DNA from: Microbacterium sp. | GTDB lineage: Bacteria; Actinomycetota; Actinomycetes; Actinomycetales; Microbacteriaceae | Direction of reading: 5' to 3' | DNA: 11,415 nt | Assembly (NCBI GenBank): GCA_003248845.1 | Contig: QFPD01000028.1 | Span: forward strand, 1-11,415 | Part shown: positions 1 through 5,897 of the stretch, in pieces | How positions within the stretch are numbered: position 1 is the first letter of the stretch | How the letters are laid out: every line of letters begins with the position of its first letter | Position numbers and translations under genes: made by a program | The notes under the pieces: model-generated | The model's input: the letters and a program-made list of their open reading frames with translations, nothing else | What the model was told of the DNA's origin: nothing | The model's database searches: none

Positions 1-112
1 CGGGGTCGGTCGCGCTCGCGGCCGCGGCCGCGCCGAACAGAGCCGCCGAACTGCCGAGCAGAAGGGCGGCGGCGGTCGTGAGAGCAAGAGCCAGACGCAC
101 GCGCAAGCGCAT
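1..112 (-). CDS. Exported protein with signal peptide, N-terminus only (function unknown)
   Basis: The gene runs off the left edge, so only about 37 residues are visible. The reverse strand reads from an ATG at 112 to a classic Sec signal peptide: MRLRVRLALALTTAAALLLG, then a small-residue stretch (SSAALFGAAAAASA) and TDP. That is a basic n-region (three Arg in the first six residues), a hydrophobic core at about residues 7-27, and a likely signal peptidase I site after ASA near residue 34. A strong Shine-Dalgarno (AAGGAGG) ends a few bases before the ATG, and a good promoter lies at 153-180, both supporting this start. The mature protein is outside the window, so no function can be given. 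The gene is divergent from the DUF3097 operon. Export is inferred from the leader alone. Confidence 0.7.
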   Translation of the reverse strand, partial: MRLRVRLALALTTAAALLLGSSAALFGAAAAASATDP

Positions 113-152
113 TCCCTCCTTCGCGGGAGTGGTCGTTCCCGCCCCCCTTCCG

Positions 153-180
153 ATCCTATTCCGCACCGCGCATGTGGCAA
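153..180 (-). promoter_or_regulatory. Sigma70-type promoter for the exported protein
   Basis: On the reverse strand a -35 box TTGCCA (180-175, one mismatch to TTGACA) is separated by 16 bp from a -10 box TAGGAT (158-153). Transcription would start near 146, leaving a 5' UTR of about 33 nt that carries the AAGGAGG ribosome-binding site. This is the best -35/-10 pair in the window. Confidence 0.55.
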
Positions 181-243
181 CAGGCGGCGCGGATGAATGC
201 CGCGAAGACAGGGGCCCGGTAACGTGACCTGTTCGGAGGAACG

Positions 244-1101
244 ATGCACGACGACGGATTCGATCGATACGGCGGCGACGTCCTGGCCTCGGACTGGCGT
301 GCGCGCGGCCGGCCCGCCGTCTCGCGTGTGGCGGCGACGGCGGAGCTCGTCGTCGAGGTCGCCGGCGACGGGTTCTGCGGCGCGGTCACGCGCGTGCAGT
401 CGGGCACGGTCGAACTCGAGGATCGCCTCGGCCGGCGGCGCCTCTTCCCGCTCGGCGGCGGATTCCTCATCGACGGCGCTCCCGTCGAGTTGATCGTTCC
501 GACTGCCGCTCCGGCGCCCCGCGCGCGCACGGCGTCGGGCTCGTTCGCCGCGCAGGATCAGCGCGCGCGGGTCGCCCGTGCCAGTCGCATCCTCGTGGAG
601 GGGCGTCACGACGCCGAGCTCGTGGAGAAGGTGTGGGGCGACGACTTGCGGGCCGAGGGCGTCGTCGTGGAGTACCTCCAGGGCGTCGACCTGCTCGACG
701 AGGCGCTGAGAGCCGAACCGCCGGGGCCGGGGCGGCGCTACGGCGTGCTCGTCGACCACCTCGTCCCCGGATCGAAGGAATCGCGTATCGCCGACGCCGT
801 CCGGCGCGGAGCGCACGGCGCACACGTGCGGATCGTCGGTCACCCCCACATCGATGTCTGGCAGTGCGTACGGCCGTCGTCGCTCGGCATCCCCGCCTGG
901 CCGGACGTGCCGCGCGGCATCGAATGGAAGGTCGGCGTCAGTCGCGCCCTCGGCTGGCCCGCCCGCGACCAGGCCGACCTCGCCCGTACCTGGCAGCGCA
1001 TCCTCGGGTCGGTGAAGACGTACCGCGACCTCGACCCGGCCCTCCTCGGCCGCGTCGAGGAGCTCATCGACTTCGTCACGGCGGATAGCCTGGGGGAGTG
1101 A
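244..1101 (+). CDS. DUF3097 family protein, putative Toprim-like domain
   Basis: A 285-residue protein of the actinobacterial DUF3097 family, with no established function known to me. Residues 1-86 look like a small beta-rich domain (RYGGDVLASDW near the start). Residues about 116-205 look like a Toprim fold: ILVEGRHDAELVEKV puts a Glu at 119, and GVLVDHLVPGSKESRI puts an Asp at 171 followed by PGSK. The spacing and PG.K signature recall RNase M5-type Toprim domains, but the second acidic residue of the usual DxD is Leu173. The ATG has a good Shine-Dalgarno (GGAGGA, 235-240), and a possible -10 box (TAACGT, 220-225) lies just upstream. The stop overlaps the trmB start by 4 bp, so the two are probably cotranscribed and coupled. 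A nucleic-acid-related role is inferred from the fold resemblance and the trmB neighbour. Confidence 0.85.
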   Translation: MHDDGFDRYGGDVLASDWRARGRPAVSRVAATAELVVEVAGDGFCGAVTRVQSGTVELEDRLGRRRLFPLGGGFLIDGAPVELIVPTAAPAPRARTASGSFAAQDQRARVARASRILVEGRHDAELVEKVWGDDLRAEGVVVEYLQGVDLLDEALRAEPPGPGRRYGVLVDHLVPGSKESRIADAVRRGAHGAHVRIVGHPHIDVWQCVRPSSLGIPAWPDVPRGIEWKVGVSRALGWPARDQADLARTWQRILGSVKTYRDLDPALLGRVEELIDFVTADSLGE

Positions 1102-1826
1102 CCGACCCCGCTCCGCGCTTCCGCGACAAGCCCGTCTCGTTCGTCCGTCGCAGCGGCCGCATGAGCGATGCCCAGGAGCGCGCCTGGCAGGACCTCTCCG
1201 CCCACTACGTCATCGACGTCGAGCGGGATGCCGCGGCCACGAGCGTGCGTCCGGGTACGCAGATCGCCCCGGGCGCCGTCTTCGGACGTCGCGCGCCGCT
1301 CGTCGTCGAGATCGGGTCGGGGCAGGGGCACGCGATCGTGCACGCGGCATCCACGTCACCCGAGCGCGACTTCCTGGCCGTCGAGGTCTTCCGTGCAGGC
1401 CTCGCGCGCACGATGCTCGACGCCGACCGTGCCGGTGCGACGAACCTCCGCCTCGTCGAGGCCAACGCTCCCGAAGTCCTCGAGCACCTGCTGCCGGAAG
1501 GGTCCGTCGACGAGCTCTGGATCTTCTTCCCCGACCCCTGGCACAAGGCCAAGCACAACAAGCGCCGGCTCGTCGCGCCCGCCTTCCCCCCGCTCGCAGC
1601 GCGGGTGCTGCGCGATGGCGGGCTCCTGCGCCTCGCGACCGACTGGGAGGACTACGCCGTGCAGATGCGCGACGTGATGGGGGATGCCGCGCACTTCACC
1701 CCCGCGTACGAGGGGTCCTGGGCGCCGCGCTTCGAGGGACGTGTCATGACGGCGTTCGAGCGCAAAGGGCTGCAGAAGGGCCGCGAGATCCGCGACCTCG
1801 TCTATCGTCGCGAGTCGCGCGTGTGA
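1098..1826 (+). CDS. trmB: tRNA (guanine-N7-)-methyltransferase TrmB
   Basis: Transfers a methyl group from S-adenosylmethionine to N7 of G46 in the tRNA variable loop; cytoplasmic. The 242-residue protein has the expected Rossmann-fold landmarks: SAM-binding VVEIGSGQGH at residues 69-78, an acidic residue in FLAVEVFRAG that should contact the ribose, and the family signature FFPDPWHKAKHNKRRLV at 143-159. The GTG at 1098 is chosen because residues 14-30 (SFVRRSGRMSDAQERAW) are the conserved TrmB N-terminus; the internal ATG at residue 22 would cut it off. The start overlaps the DUF3097 stop in a GTGA, and the end overlaps the next gene in another GTGA. No separate promoter or Shine-Dalgarno is evident, consistent with translational coupling. 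A tRNA gene in this window (4031-4103) has G in its variable region, but whether it is a substrate is unknown. Confidence 0.95.
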   Translation: MTDPAPRFRDKPVSFVRRSGRMSDAQERAWQDLSAHYVIDVERDAAATSVRPGTQIAPGAVFGRRAPLVVEIGSGQGHAIVHAASTSPERDFLAVEVFRAGLARTMLDADRAGATNLRLVEANAPEVLEHLLPEGSVDELWIFFPDPWHKAKHNKRRLVAPAFPPLAARVLRDGGLLRLATDWEDYAVQMRDVMGDAAHFTPAYEGSWAPRFEGRVMTAFERKGLQKGREIRDLVYRRESRV

Positions 1827-2689
1827 AGCCGCCCGCGGGCAGCGTCGCCGCCGCGTCGTCCCTGCGGCCGGGGCTCGGCGCCGCGCTCGGCCCGGCACTT
1901 CTCGTCGCACTCGCCGCTCCCGCCTTCTTCGTTCTGCTGCAGCCGTGGCTCGCCTGGGCGCTGCTCGTGGCCGGCATCGGGTTTGCTGCGGCGCTCGAAC
2001 GCGGGCGCATCGCGGCGTCCACTCCGTCGCTCACGCGCGACCTGTCGCTCATCGCCGTGGGGCTCGCGATCGTCAGCACGATGTCGCTCGAGGCGAAGCT
2101 CGACGATGCGTCGATGGTGCGCTTCACGCTCGTGCTCGGTGGCGCGGTCGCCGTGCCGTATGCGCTGTCGCGCTGGGTGTATCGCGACCGGGCGATCGCC
2201 TTCCCCTGGCGAGGCGGCGGACGGTGGCGTCCGTGGCAGTGGGGATGGCTCGCCGCCGTGCTGGTGCTCGGCTGGCTCATCCTGCCGTTCTACTTCATCA
2301 CGTCCGGTGTCTATCTCAATTGGCCGGTCGTGGATGAGCCGGGTCTCATCGCGCGCCTGTTCGTCGGCGTGGGAGCGGTCGGCATCTGGGACGAGCTGTT
2401 CTTCATCTGCACCGTGTTCGCGGCCCTGCGCCGCCACCTCGCGGATGTCACGGCGAACCTGCTTCAGGCGATCGTGTTCGTCTCGTTCCTGTGGGAACTG
2501 GGCTACCGCGCGTGGGGGCCCGTCCTCACGATCCCGTTCGCACTGCTGCAGGCGGTCATCTTCTTGAAGACCAGGTCGCTCGCGTACGTCGTGACGGTGC
2601 ATCTGCTCTTCGACGCGGTGGTGTTCGCCGTGCTCGTGCACGCGCACAACCCGGGGATGCTCGACGGGCTCTTCCTCGTCTCACCGTGA
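1823..2689 (+). CDS. CPBP-family (Rce1-like) multipass membrane protein, degenerate active site
   Basis: A 288-residue, very hydrophobic protein with about seven to eight membrane spans (roughly residues 22-40, 42-58, 73-89, 100-117, 140-160, 177-204, 212-228, 232-248 and 252-273; adjacent spans may merge). It resembles the CPBP/Rce1-like (ABI) intramembrane metalloprotease family: an acidic pair in WDELFFICTVFAALRRH (Asp190, Glu191) and a late VHLLFDAVVF (His260, Asp264) mimic motifs 1 and 3. The canonical EExxxR is changed to DE with Arg12-13 residues further on, and no FxxxH motif 2 is obvious, so protease activity is doubtful. The GTG start overlaps the trmB stop, making it the third gene of the operon. 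It could instead be a non-enzymatic relative that keeps the fold. No substrate can be proposed. Confidence 0.75.
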   Translation: MKPPAGSVAAASSLRPGLGAALGPALLVALAAPAFFVLLQPWLAWALLVAGIGFAAALERGRIAASTPSLTRDLSLIAVGLAIVSTMSLEAKLDDASMVRFTLVLGGAVAVPYALSRWVYRDRAIAFPWRGGGRWRPWQWGWLAAVLVLGWLILPFYFITSGVYLNWPVVDEPGLIARLFVGVGAVGIWDELFFICTVFAALRRHLADVTANLLQAIVFVSFLWELGYRAWGPVLTIPFALLQAVIFLKTRSLAYVVTVHLLFDAVVFAVLVHAHNPGMLDGLFLVSP

Positions 2690-2727
2690 CGAGCGCGCGT
2701 GCCCGGGTGGTGCACAGGTGGCGGCGC

Positions 2728-2733
2728 TAGACT
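2728..2733 (+). promoter_or_regulatory. -10 box for the guanidine riboswitch/gdx transcript
   Basis: TAGACT fits the actinobacterial TAnnnT -10 pattern and is identical to the -10 boxes proposed before argS and lysA. Transcription would start near 2740, about 18 nt before the riboswitch aptamer. No convincing -35 hexamer is seen. Confidence 0.5.
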
Positions 2734-2757
2734 GGACCCCGGATCCCGATCGGATCC

Positions 2758-2798
2758 CCGGACGAGGGTTCAGTACCCGGTGAGCGACAAGACTGGCC
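2758..2798 (+). promoter_or_regulatory. Guanidine-III (ykkC-III) riboswitch aptamer
   Basis: A 41-nt stretch 13 nt before the exporter start matches the guanidine-III aptamer as I remember it from Thermobifida fusca: CCGGACGAGG (2758-2767), GTACCCGGT (2773-2781) and GACAAGAC (2786-2793), in that order and with the same total length. CCGG at 2758-2761 can pair with CCGG at 2777-2780 to make the pseudoknot. GTTCAG (2768-2773) pairs with CTGGCC (2793-2798), with one U-C mismatch and one G-U pair, to make the main helix. The helix sequence differs from the T. fusca one while pairing is kept, which is compensatory. The ligand is guanidinium, and the downstream SMR pump is the expected regulated gene. 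The match was made by eye against a remembered sequence. Confidence 0.88.
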
Positions 2799-2811
2799 GA
2801 AAGGTCACGTC
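2793..2811 (+). promoter_or_regulatory. gdx: Expression platform: hairpin masking the gdx ribosome-binding site
   Basis: TGGCC (2794-2798), the tetraloop GAAA and GGTCA (2803-2807) form a 5-bp hairpin. The Shine-Dalgarno AAAGG (2800-2804, 7 nt before the ATG) falls in its loop and 3' arm. The 5' arm is also the 3' strand of the aptamer helix, so the two structures exclude each other. This predicts that guanidinium binding frees the ribosome-binding site and turns translation on. The base pairs are seen directly; the switching is inferred. Confidence 0.6.
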
Positions 2812-3132
2812 ATGTCGTGGATCGTTCTCATCGTCTCCGGATGCCTCGAAGCCGTCTGGGCGACAGCGCTCGGAAAGTCGGAGGGCTTCACGAAGCTCTG
2901 GCCGACGGTGGTCTTCGGTGTCGCGCTCGTCGCCAGCATGGGCGGTCTCGCCTGGGCCATGCGCGACATCTCGACCGGTACCGCCTACGCCGTGTGGGTC
3001 GGGATCGGTGCGTCGCTGACCGTCGCGTACGCCATGATCACGGGCGACGAAGCGTTCTCGATCGTGAAGATGCTCCTCATCCTCGGCCTCGTCGGCTGTG
3101 TCGTGGGGCTGAAGCTCGTCGGCGAGCACTGA
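2812..3132 (+). CDS. gdx: SMR-family guanidinium exporter (Gdx/SugE)
   Basis: A 106-residue, four-helix small multidrug resistance protein, a typical length for the family. Spans are at about residues 3-20, 28-49, 58-78 and 84-103. The essential membrane Glu is present at position 13 (VSGCLEAVWATALGKSEGF), and the pattern E-xx-WA-xx-L-K/G followed by GFTKLWP and WAMRDISTGTAYAVWVGIG is that of the SugE/Gdx branch rather than EmrE. Gdx proteins are dual-topology homodimers exchanging one guanidinium for two protons, which fits a single gene with no paired SMR partner. The upstream guanidine-III aptamer independently supports the substrate. The ATG lies 7 nt after AAAGG. A strong hairpin follows the stop. 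The older name sugE may appear in other annotations. Confidence 0.93.
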   Translation: MSWIVLIVSGCLEAVWATALGKSEGFTKLWPTVVFGVALVASMGGLAWAMRDISTGTAYAVWVGIGASLTVAYAMITGDEAFSIVKMLLILGLVGCVVGLKLVGEH

Positions 3133-3138
3133 CGCGTT

Positions 3139-3185
3139 CGCCCCGCGGCGCCGGCGGGCGACACCCGCGCCGACAGGGCGGGGCG
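3139..3185 (+). terminator. GC-rich stem-loop after gdx, probable terminator
   Basis: CGCCCCGC (3139-3146) pairs perfectly with GCGGGGCG (3178-3185), and an inner GCGGG/CCCGC stem around the loop CGACA extends the structure. It begins 6 nt after the gdx stop. There is no T-run, as is common in high-GC actinobacteria, so termination is inferred from position and stability. The rest of the gap to 3336 shows only a short palindrome (GACGATCGTC, around 3296-3305) and no convincing gene. Confidence 0.5.
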
Positions 3186-3336
3186 CGCCGCCCGCGGCGA
3201 GGAGGTGGAGTGCCGAGGAGTCGGCAGAGCGAGGTTCGCAGTGGTCATACATCGACGCTAGAAACGCGGGATGCCGCAGGGCATCGCCCGACGGGACGAT
3301 CGTCGTCCGTCTGCAGGATGATCTCGGCGCTTCGGG

Positions 3337-3933
3337 TCAGCCCAGTCGGGAGTGCTCGTCGAGCCGGTGCCACGTGCGGTTGTGGTAAACCAGCGCGTTC
3401 ACCTCGTCGTCGCCCGGGCCGCCGCGATCGATCGCCGCCTCTAGGGCGTGCGCGGCGATGACGGTCGACGCCCCGGCATCCATTCGTCCGATCACGGCGC
3501 ACCGCACCCACGCGCGCACACCGGCGAACACCGGCTCGCCGGTCGCCAACCGCGACCAAGCGGCGCGGTTCGCGAAGCGATCGAGCCCGCTCGTCGCGCC
3601 GAGGCGGGCGAGGTCGAGATCGTCGGCGTCGAGGAGGTGCACGACGACCGTGTCGGCGCGCTGGAGCGTCGTGGATGCCGAGGACAGCGCGGAGATCGAG
3701 AACGTCAGCAGCGGCGGGTCGGCACTGACCGACGACACCGAGGTCGCTGTGAGCGCGACGGGCCCGTCCCCAGCATCCGCCGTGATGACGGCGACGCCGC
3801 CCGGGTGGCCCCGGAAGAGATCCTTGAAGCTCTGCGGCGGCAGCGAGGTCGGGAACGACGCGTGCGCTCGCGCCGGGCCGGCGTCAGCGGCGGCCGTCGA
3901 CGGCTGCGGCAGGGAGGCGAGGGGCGAGGTCAT
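3337..3933 (-). CDS. Flavin reductase family protein (flavin-binding split barrel)
   Basis: A 198-residue protein of the flavin reductase-like (HpaC/DIM6-type) family, which binds FMN or FAD and usually supplies reduced flavin to a partner monooxygenase. Residues about 37-60 carry the family entry motif FKDLFRGHPGGVAVITA, followed by VALTATSVSSVSADPPLLTF (residues about 60-79), which shapes the flavin pocket. ANRAAWSRLATGEPVF and the ending LVYHNRTWHRL are also typical. Residues 1-35 are a low-complexity Ala/Pro/Ser extension not expected in the core fold. GGAGG directly abuts the ATG with no spacer, too close to act as a Shine-Dalgarno, while TACCGT sits 6 nt upstream of the ATG, so a leaderless mRNA is likely. 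No monooxygenase gene is nearby, so the partner is unknown. The gene is convergent with gdx. Confidence 0.88.
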   Translation of the reverse strand: MTSPLASLPQPSTAAADAGPARAHASFPTSLPPQSFKDLFRGHPGGVAVITADAGDGPVALTATSVSSVSADPPLLTFSISALSSASTTLQRADTVVVHLLDADDLDLARLGATSGLDRFANRAAWSRLATGEPVFAGVRAWVRCAVIGRMDAGASTVIAAHALEAAIDRGGPGDDEVNALVYHNRTWHRLDEHSRLG

Positions 3934-3939
3934 CCTCCG

Positions 3940-3945
3940 ACGGTA
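3940..3945 (-). promoter_or_regulatory. Possible -10 box for a leaderless flavin reductase mRNA
   Basis: TACCGT on the reverse strand fits TAnnnT and ends 6 nt before the ATG at 3933, so transcription would start at or next to the start codon. No clear -35 is seen. Confidence 0.35.
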
Positions 3946-4030
3946 GAACCTCCGCGGCTCGGGCGGGCGTCATGTGTTCTCGTGTGAACGCGGATGACGC
4001 CGTATGACGTTCACCACCGCGACGGTGACG

Positions 4031-4103
4031 TGCCCCCGACAGGAATCGAACCTGCGACCTTTGGTACCGGAAACCAACGCTCTGTCCCCTGAGCTACGGA
4101 GGC
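4031..4103 (-). tRNA. tRNA-Arg (anticodon CCG)
   Basis: The reverse strand folds as a complete 73-nt cloverleaf. The acceptor GCCTCCG pairs with CGGGGGC (one G-U), with discriminator A. The D arm is GCTC-AGGGGACA-GAGC. The anticodon stem TTGGT/ACCAA encloses loop TTCCGGT, giving anticodon CCG, which reads the Arg codon CGG. The variable loop is AGGTC. The T arm is GCAGG-TTCGAAT-CCTGT. CCA is not encoded. It lies 16 nt downstream of the SGNH hydrolase stop on the same strand. On the reverse strand upstream, TACCCT ends 10 nt before the first tRNA base and could be its -10 box. It is about 1.8 kb from argS, the gene for the enzyme that charges it. Confidence 0.97.
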
Positions 4104-4119
4104 GGACCTGTCGAGGGTA

Positions 4120-4887
4120 TCACCGCGTGAGCGATGCGACCGCCGCGGCGAGATGCTCGGCGAGGTAGCGGTGGCCGGCGGTCGAGGGGTGGTCGCGTCC
4201 GACACCCGTGTCGATCACGGTCGCGTAGTTCTCAGCGGTGATCCAGCCGTCGGCGAGCGGTGAGATGTACCACCAGTCCCGAGCCGCTGCGGCGGCGCGC
4301 AGGTCGCGGTCGATGCGGGCAGTCGCCGCCTCGACCGGCAGCACCTGGGGCGCCGGCCCGAGGATCACGACCTGTGCGCGCGGATACACGCGCGCGAGCG
4401 TGTCCCACGCGGCATCCACCGCGGCGCGGTACCCGTCCGCGCCTTCGCGGCGGTCGTTGATCGATCCCTGCACGATCACGAGGTCCGGATCGAGGGCCGG
4501 GTCGAGTGCGGCGATGCGCGTGCCGAAGTCCGCGCCGTCGATTCCCGGCTTCAGGTAGCCCGACCCGCGCACACCGTCGACGATCGTCTTCCAGCCCGCG
4601 AGCTCTCCGACGACGTAGGCGTAGCCGAGGCTCGGGTCGGATGCCGCGGAGCCGTACGTCCACGAGTCGCCGAAGACCAGTACGGTCGGGTGCTCGGGCA
4701 GCGCGAGCGGCTCCGGGGAGGTGGCGACCGCTGCGTCGCCGGCCCCCGCGGCGACGACCGACGCGGGTGTCGTCTCCGGTGCCCACGGCCGCTACAGTGC
4801 CGTGCCGACGAGCGCCGCGACACCCAGCGCGACCACGGGCAGCACCCACGCACGGCGTCGCCGCGACGGGGACCGGAACGCACGCAT
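4120..4887 (-). pseudogene. SGNH/GDSL hydrolase, interrupted by one in-frame TAG
   Basis: Read through the stop, this frame gives a 255-residue membrane-anchored or secreted SGNH hydrolase (esterase/lipase or acyl-esterase type). From an ATG at 4887, residues 1-12 are Arg-rich and residues 13-31 form one hydrophobic span ending VALGVAALVGTAL. Codon 32 is TAG (4794-4792). The same frame then continues with a Pro/Ala linker, VLVFGDSWTYG (nucleophile Ser75), GSGYLKP, DLVIVQGSINDRR (Asn144) and RDHPSTAGH (His233 region). No ATG, GTG or TTG occurs in frame between the TAG and the GDS motif, so a downstream start cannot restore the nucleophile block. Everything else is intact and the codon use looks native, so the lesion looks recent. 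Alternatives are sequencing error or TAG readthrough. A TACCCT box 6 nt before the ATG suggests a leaderless mRNA. The specific substrate is unknown. Confidence 0.8.
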
Positions 4888-4893
4888 GCGTTG

Positions 4894-4899
4894 AGGGTA
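4894..4899 (-). promoter_or_regulatory. Possible -10 box for a leaderless SGNH hydrolase mRNA
   Basis: TACCCT on the reverse strand fits TAnnnT and ends 6 nt before the ATG at 4887. No Shine-Dalgarno lies at a usable distance, and no clear -35 is visible. Confidence 0.35.
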
Positions 4900-4991
4900 A
4901 GCCACGCTCCGATCGATCGCGAAAGGCCGCTGACAGTGGGCGTCGCACGAGCGGTATCGGACCATCCCCTCCGGCATGCGAGGATACTTCG

Positions 4992-5837
4992 GTGCAGCGC
5001 ATCGTGACCGCCGAACTCGACCTGGAATTGGGCTCCTCCGTCGACCTCATCTTCCAGATCGCGGCGGCCCAGCCGGCCCCCGTCATCCGCGAGGAACTGA
5101 CGTTCACTCAGGGTGATCGCGTGTACACGCCGACCGAGATCGTCGACCAGTCCGGCAGCCGTCTGCACCGTCTGCAGGGCGACTCGGGCCTCCTCGAGGT
5201 GCGCTATGAAGCCGTCATCGACGGGCACGTCGCGCAGCGTGCGACGAGCGACCTCGAGGCGATCACGTACCTCCGGCCGAGCCGCTACTGCCAGTCCGAC
5301 GAGGTGTTCACGCAGGCCCGGCGCCAGTTCCGGGGCCTCCAGGGGATGGACCTCATCACCGCCGTGAGCGAGTTCGTCGCCACGAGCACGACCTACACTC
5401 CGGGGCTCAGTCAGGGCACCGACTCCGCCGTCACGACCCTCATGACCGGTCAGGGCGTCTGCCGCGACTACGCTCACGTCGTGATCGCGCTCCTGCGTGC
5501 AATGGACATGCCCGCCCGTTACGCCGCGTGCTTCGCGCCGGGCCTGCGCCCGATGGACTTCCACGCGGTCGCCGAGGCGTATCTGGACGGCAGCTGGTAC
5601 GTCATCGACGCGACCCGGTTGTCGAATCGGCGCTCGCTCGTGCGCATCGCGACGGGGCGGGATGCCGCGGACTGCGCCTTCCTCAGCTACCACGGCGGGT
5701 ACGTCGGACTCCAGCGCATGCGCGTCGACGCGTGCGTCGTGCCCGACGACGCGGCGGACGTCGCCCTCGCCGATGCGGCGGCTGCGGCATCCGACCCCGC
5801 TCTCGACGACTTCGCCGAACTCGTCCAGCTCGCCTGA
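4992..5837 (+). CDS. Transglutaminase-like (Cys/His/Asp) protein
   Basis: A 281-residue protein with a transglutaminase-like papain-fold domain, which in bacteria usually acts as a cysteine peptidase or amidase rather than a crosslinker. The catalytic triad is visible: Cys157 in GQGVCRDYAHVVIALLRAM, His191 in MDFHAVAEAYL and Asp206 in SWYVIDATRLS. Residues 1-100 form the beta-rich N-terminal region common in such proteins. There is no signal peptide or membrane span, so it is predicted to be cytoplasmic. The frame stays open far upstream, but the GTG at 4992 is preferred: it has GCGAGGA (4978-4984) 7 nt upstream, and the protein from here matches the family N-terminus (MQRIVTAELDLEL). It is divergent from the SGNH hydrolase across 104 bp. 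Its substrate is unknown. Confidence 0.88.
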   Translation: MQRIVTAELDLELGSSVDLIFQIAAAQPAPVIREELTFTQGDRVYTPTEIVDQSGSRLHRLQGDSGLLEVRYEAVIDGHVAQRATSDLEAITYLRPSRYCQSDEVFTQARRQFRGLQGMDLITAVSEFVATSTTYTPGLSQGTDSAVTTLMTGQGVCRDYAHVVIALLRAMDMPARYAACFAPGLRPMDFHAVAEAYLDGSWYVIDATRLSNRRSLVRIATGRDAADCAFLSYHGGYVGLQRMRVDACVVPDDAADVALADAAAAASDPALDDFAELVQLA

Positions 5838-5882
5838 CGGCGCGCGGAGTCGGCGCGGGATCTTCGAACAGCGACGCGCCCG

Positions 5883-5888
5883 TAGACT
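5883..5888 (+). promoter_or_regulatory. argS: -10 box for argS, with flanking inverted repeat
   Basis: TAGACT ends 9 nt before the argS ATG, so the transcript should have a 5' UTR of zero to about three nucleotides. An exact inverted repeat, GCCCGT (5878-5883) and ACGGGC (5891-5896), encloses the -10 core and the predicted start site. No Shine-Dalgarno and no clear -35 are seen. Confidence 0.5.
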
Positions 5889-5897
5889 TGACGGGCT

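Noticed and set aside
4011..4205. A 64-codon minus-strand frame containing VAQGTERWFPVPKVAGSIPVGG
   Set aside because: This is translated tRNA-Arg sequence, a well-known annotation artefact.
4120..4572. A 150-residue hydrolase starting from a GTG at 4572
   Set aside because: It would lack the GDS nucleophile block that is plainly present upstream in the same frame; it is the 3' part of the interrupted gene.
4506..4991. Upstream extension of the transglutaminase frame to 4506
   Set aside because: The extension is Arg/Ser/Pro-rich noise lying over the SGNH gene. The GTG at 4992 has a Shine-Dalgarno and gives the family N-terminus.
5852..5880. Terminator after the transglutaminase gene (GGCGCG/CGCGCC)
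   Set aside because: The stem is 6 bp with a 17-nt loop and no T-run, and it overlaps the argS promoter region.
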